The translations under genes and the position numbers were made by a program. Positions 61,334 to 64,000 of a stretch of 64,000 nucleotides of DNA are shown here, piece by piece. How positions within the stretch are numbered: position 1 is the stretch's first letter; each line of letters begins with the position of its first letter. The DNA comes from an uncultured Dermabacter sp. (GTDB taxonomy: Bacteria > Actinomycetota > Actinomycetes > Actinomycetales > Dermabacteraceae): NCBI GenBank assembly GCA_947252755.1, contig CAMXWV010000003.1, positions 1 to 64,000 on the forward strand. The letters are read 5' to 3'. The notes below the pieces were generated by a model, which was given only the letters and a program-made list of their open reading frames with translations, searched no databases and had not been told where the DNA came from.

Positions 61334-63226
61334 TCAGCGTCGACGGTCGCGGGAGTCCTTGATGGAGCTGTCCTCGTTCGAGAGGCTCCGCTTGCCGCCG
61401 GTTTGAATCGCCAGCAGATCCAGTTCACCGGTTGCGGTGGACACGCGGTCCAGCACGGCCTCGGTGACCTCGTCGGTCACCTGATCGTGGACGCGGTCGG
61501 TCACCTGGTTCACAATCGCCTGGCGGCGCAGGTTCAGCTCGATCCGCTCAATCCGCCGCACCTCGTGGCGCAGGGACTTCACGGTGGCGAATATCATGGC
61601 CACCATCACCACGGACCACGGCAGCGCCGCGATCAGGGCAAGCGCCTGCAGCGCGGTCATGCCCGTGTCATCCGTGCCGGTCGCAGCACCCGCGCCGATC
61701 AGCGCGGCCGCGATCAAACCGGAGGACACAGCCCAGAACACGCGGGTGAGGCGAGGCGGGTTCGGGTCACCCTTGTGCGCGATGATGTCCATGACGAACG
61801 CGCCCGAGTCGGCGGACGTGATGAAGAAGATCGTCAGCAGGATGATCGTGATTCCCACCAGCACGCCGCTCATCGGCATGGTGGAGAGTACGTCGAACAG
61901 CGCTGTGTTGGTGTCCACGGAGCCGTCCGGCTGGGTGAAGGACAGGCCCTCGAACATGGTCTTGTAGATCGCGGTGCCGCCCATAACGGTGAACCACAGG
62001 ATCGTGACCAGGGTTGGCACCAGCAGCACGCCCACGATGAACTCGCGAACGGTGCGGCCGCGGGAGATGCGCGCAATAAACACGCCCACGAACGGCGACC
62101 AGGAGATCCACCAGCCCCAGTAGTTGATGGTCCAGCCGTTGAGCCACTCGGCACCGGCCTGGCCGAAGAACGGCATGGTCTGGAAGCTGTTGGACAGGAA
62201 GGTGGAGATGTAGCCGCCGATGTTGTCCACGAAATCGCGCAGCAGGAACACCGTTGGGCCAAGGCCCGCCACCAGCAGCAGGAACACCGCGGCAAGCGCC
62301 AGGTTGGTGTTCGAAAGGTACTTGATGCCGCGGTCCACGCCCGACACCACCGAGGCCGTAGCCAACGCGGTGATCACGAAGACCAGAACGATCTTCGTGG
62401 TGGGCGTTGCGGTCAGGATGTTCATGTGTTCCAAACCGGCCGTGATCTGGTTGACGCCGAACCCGAGGGACATGGACACACCGAACACGGTGCCCACGAT
62501 CGCGAGGATGTCCACCAGGTCACCGATCCAGGTGTCCGTGCGCTTGCCCAGGATCGGCTCAAGCGCCCAGCGGACCGAGAGCGGACGACCGCGTCGGTGC
62601 ACGGAATAGGCGAGGGCAAGGCCCACCACCACGTACGTTCCCCACGCGTGCACACCCCAGTGGAGCAGCACCTGGCTCATCGCCTCCACGGCACGCTCTG
62701 CATCAGGCAGGTCAGCGAAACGCGGTGCGCCGCCGCCCTCGAAGAACGTCAGCGGCTCAGCAGCGCCCCAGAACACCAGGCCGATGCCCATGCCGGCTGC
62801 GAAGAGCATGGCGAACCAGGAGAACGTGGAGTACTCAGGCTTCTCATCGTCCCGACCAAGCTTGATCGAACCCAGGCGGGTCATGGCGATGACGATCGAC
62901 GCGAACACGAAGAACGTGACCACCAGGACGTAGTACCAGCCGGTGGCCTCCACGATCTTCGTGTTGATCGTGCCCACGATGTTGTTGAACACCGTGGGCA
63001 GGAACACCGCGAGAAGGACCGCGAGGATCACAACCGCGGCTGCCACGCTGAACACTACACGGGACAGGCCGTACGTGGGCTTGGTGCGATCGCCCGACAC
63101 AGGGCCGTGGCCGTGGGTGTTCGCCTCAACGCCGGGGGTGTCCACGTTCGTGGGATCAGCCGCCTCGGCGTCGGTCGCGGGTGCGTCCGGCTCGGTGCGG
63201 GAGGGGGGACTGGAAGGGGATGTCAT
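61334..63226 (-). CDS. BCCT-family osmolyte transporter (second copy)
   Basis: A 630-residue betaine/choline/carnitine-type carrier with twelve helices: AAGMGIGLVFWGAAEPLTFF, LLHWGVHAWGTYVVVGLALA, the aromatic box TINYWGWWISWSPFVGVFIA and FFITSADSGAFVMDIIAH. Its N- and C-termini differ from those of the other BCCT gene, and its C-terminal tail is basic rather than acidic, so the two probably differ in substrate or regulation. ATG 63226 preceded by GAGAGAG. A leader of about 220 bases is implied by the promoter. Confidence 0.93.
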   Translation of the reverse strand: MTSPSSPPSRTEPDAPATDAEAADPTNVDTPGVEANTHGHGPVSGDRTKPTYGLSRVVFSVAAAVVILAVLLAVFLPTVFNNIVGTINTKIVEATGWYYVLVVTFFVFASIVIAMTRLGSIKLGRDDEKPEYSTFSWFAMLFAAGMGIGLVFWGAAEPLTFFEGGGAPRFADLPDAERAVEAMSQVLLHWGVHAWGTYVVVGLALAYSVHRRGRPLSVRWALEPILGKRTDTWIGDLVDILAIVGTVFGVSMSLGFGVNQITAGLEHMNILTATPTTKIVLVFVITALATASVVSGVDRGIKYLSNTNLALAAVFLLLVAGLGPTVFLLRDFVDNIGGYISTFLSNSFQTMPFFGQAGAEWLNGWTINYWGWWISWSPFVGVFIARISRGRTVREFIVGVLLVPTLVTILWFTVMGGTAIYKTMFEGLSFTQPDGSVDTNTALFDVLSTMPMSGVLVGITIILLTIFFITSADSGAFVMDIIAHKGDPNPPRLTRVFWAVSSGLIAAALIGAGAATGTDDTGMTALQALALIAALPWSVVMVAMIFATVKSLRHEVRRIERIELNLRRQAIVNQVTDRVHDQVTDEVTEAVLDRVSTATGELDLLAIQTGGKRSLSNEDSSIKDSRDRRR

Positions 63227-63452
63227 AGAACTCTCTCTCAATGAGGCAGGAGGTTTTCAGCCTTACACAGACAGCCGCCCCGCGTCAGGAATACGCTGCA
63301 TCCCTGGGCCACCGCACCTGTGAAACCGGGAGGATCCCTCCTCCCGCGCGGTGCCAGCGCTCCGCAGCACCCGCAGTGGCGCGGCGTGCGCAAGAGCGCG
63401 GCGGCAAAGCCGATGGGCGTGCGAGACGGCATCTGTCACTGCGATCCCTCCA

Positions 63453-63481
63453 GTACTAACGGATCAAAAAGGGGTGATCAA
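63453..63481 (-). promoter_or_regulatory. Probable promoter of the second BCCT gene
   Basis: On the minus strand TTGATC, a 17-base spacer and TAGTAC form a -35/-10 pair about 227 bases upstream of the start. This AT-richer patch stands out in the otherwise GC-rich gap. Apart from this and the duplicated segment to its right, the gap from 63227 to 63720 shows no gene. Confidence 0.45.
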
Positions 63482-63581
63482 ATCATTCGCCGCTCATGTG
63501 ATGAGACTTGGCGTCAGAGCCGGATAGAGAGTGATCTGGGCCGCATTTTCCGTGGAGCGCCGGTGCGGGGATCGAGCAGGT

Positions 63582-63733
63582 GGTGCTGTTGCGCTGGCGC
63601 GGGGCGCCGGTGCGCGGTGAGTCAAGGGTGTTTCAGTGGGCGGTGCTGTTGCGCTGGCGCGGGGCGCCGGGCGCAGCGTTGCGCAGGCGGCGGTTCGGTG
63701 CGCGGTGAGTCAGGGGTGTTTCAGTGGGCGGTG
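63582..63733. repeat. Duplicated ~60-bp segment covering a gene 3' end
   Basis: A 29-base block at 63582-63610 recurs exactly at 63642-63670. A second block of about 35 bases at 63610-63644 recurs with one change at 63698-63733. The second copy runs across the stop codon of the nucleosidase-like gene, so the first copy is a displaced replica of that gene's end. Confidence 0.8.
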
Positions 63734-64000
63734 ATCACGTCCAGCGCTGCCATCAGAGCCGTGGCTGACGCCTCCGCTGCCACATCAAGCCCGATATGGA
63801 ACTCTTCATCCGCACGCGGGGAGCACAGGTCGCTCACCGCGCGGACCGCGAAGAACGGCAGACCGAACCGGTCGGCCACGTGCGCATGCGCCGTGGTCTC
63901 CATATCCGCTGTCAGCGCGTCCGGGTGCTTCTCGCGCATGGGCGCGGCATTGCCCGCCACCACGAATGCGTCGCCCGCGAGCATGAGGCCGAACCTGGCT
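63721..64000 (-). CDS. MTA/SAH nucleosidase-like protein, C-terminal part
   Basis: The frame runs off the right edge, so only about 92 C-terminal residues are visible. FVVAGNAAPMREKHPDALTA, DMETTAHAHVADRFGLPFFA and VRAVSDLCSPRADEEFHIGL match the end of the purine/uridine phosphorylase fold of 5'-methylthioadenosine/S-adenosylhomocysteine nucleosidases, including the nucleoside-contacting Glu in DMET and the catalytic Asp in VSDL. Related nucleosidases such as futalosine hydrolase cannot be excluded. Confidence 0.8.
   Translation of the reverse strand, partial: ARFGLMLAGDAFVVAGNAAPMREKHPDALTADMETTAHAHVADRFGLPFFAVRAVSDLCSPRADEEFHIGLDVAAEASATALMAALDVITAH

Noticed and set aside
1..64000. tRNA, rRNA, riboswitch or CRISPR genes
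   Set aside because: I looked through the intergenic gaps on both strands and saw no cloverleaf with a GGTTCGAATCC-like T arm, no rRNA sequence and no known riboswitch core. A covariance-model search would be needed to be certain.

Overview
The window comes from a high-GC Actinomycetota genome, most likely a member of the Micrococcales. The evidence is the strong G/C third-position bias, GTG and TTG starts, many genes whose start codon lies 6-7 bases after a TANNNT box (leaderless transcripts), Tat-type RR signal peptides, an SseA-SufE pair, two BCCT osmolyte carriers and a two-protein SSS symporter. I cannot name the genus. No rRNA, tRNA, CRISPR array or intact prophage was seen.

Left part (1-20 kb) is accessory-rich. 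It starts with a truncated CDS and a decayed serine-recombinase tail. A carbohydrate locus follows: a SorC-type regulator convergent with a six-gene operon for a galactitol-type PTS (EIIA, EIIB, EIIC), a class II aldolase and dihydroxyacetone kinase subunits K and L. Next come an HxlR regulator, a SnoaL-like protein, a scar where a DUF1772 gene and an AraC-type gene are both truncated, an orphan HTH protein, nagA, a DUF3817 membrane protein, a VOC protein and a GNAT acetyltransferase. From about 12.25 to 19.38 kb lies an island bounded by a decayed IS30-type transposase on the left and a deleted integrase-core transposase on the right. It holds a lacI stub with twin operators and an intact LacI regulator, ribose-type ABC transporter and unrecognised 450-residue cytoplasmic protein.

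Middle part (19.5-45 kb) is mostly chromosomal housekeeping and catabolism: pdxH, a methyltransferase, a Tat-exported GH15-like protein, a beta-oxidation group (thiolase, acyl-CoA dehydrogenase, FadB/FadJ-type multifunctional protein), a molybdate cluster (Mop-like protein, modA, modB, modC), asparaginase, an RlmC-type rRNA methyltransferase, lipoprotein and hypothetical genes, a cutinase/PET-hydrolase-like esterase, a second SorC regulator, a NUDIX hydrolase, a BCCT carrier, an aldehyde dehydrogenase, an SSS symporter with a small membrane partner and an S33 peptidase.

Right part (45-64 kb) has sufE and sseA, an SPFH protein, glutathione peroxidase, a PfkB kinase, a 2,4-dienoyl-CoA reductase-like flavoenzyme (which fits the beta-oxidation genes), a HAD phosphatase, a DUF3800 gene of different composition, a second rhodanese, a lipoprotein, a YhgE/Pip protein with its TetR regulator and operators, an MDR oxidoreductase, a hydroxyacid dehydrogenase, a second BCCT carrier and the 3' part of an MTA/SAH-nucleosidase-like gene.

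Two patterns run across the window. Short tandem repeats (14-22 bp units) are frequent between genes and, as multiples of three, expand linkers inside modC and the FadB/FadJ-type gene. More than a dozen genes appear to be leaderless. The best candidates for undescribed biology are the ABC-transporter island with its unknown protein and the PTS-aldolase-dihydroxyacetone-kinase locus.
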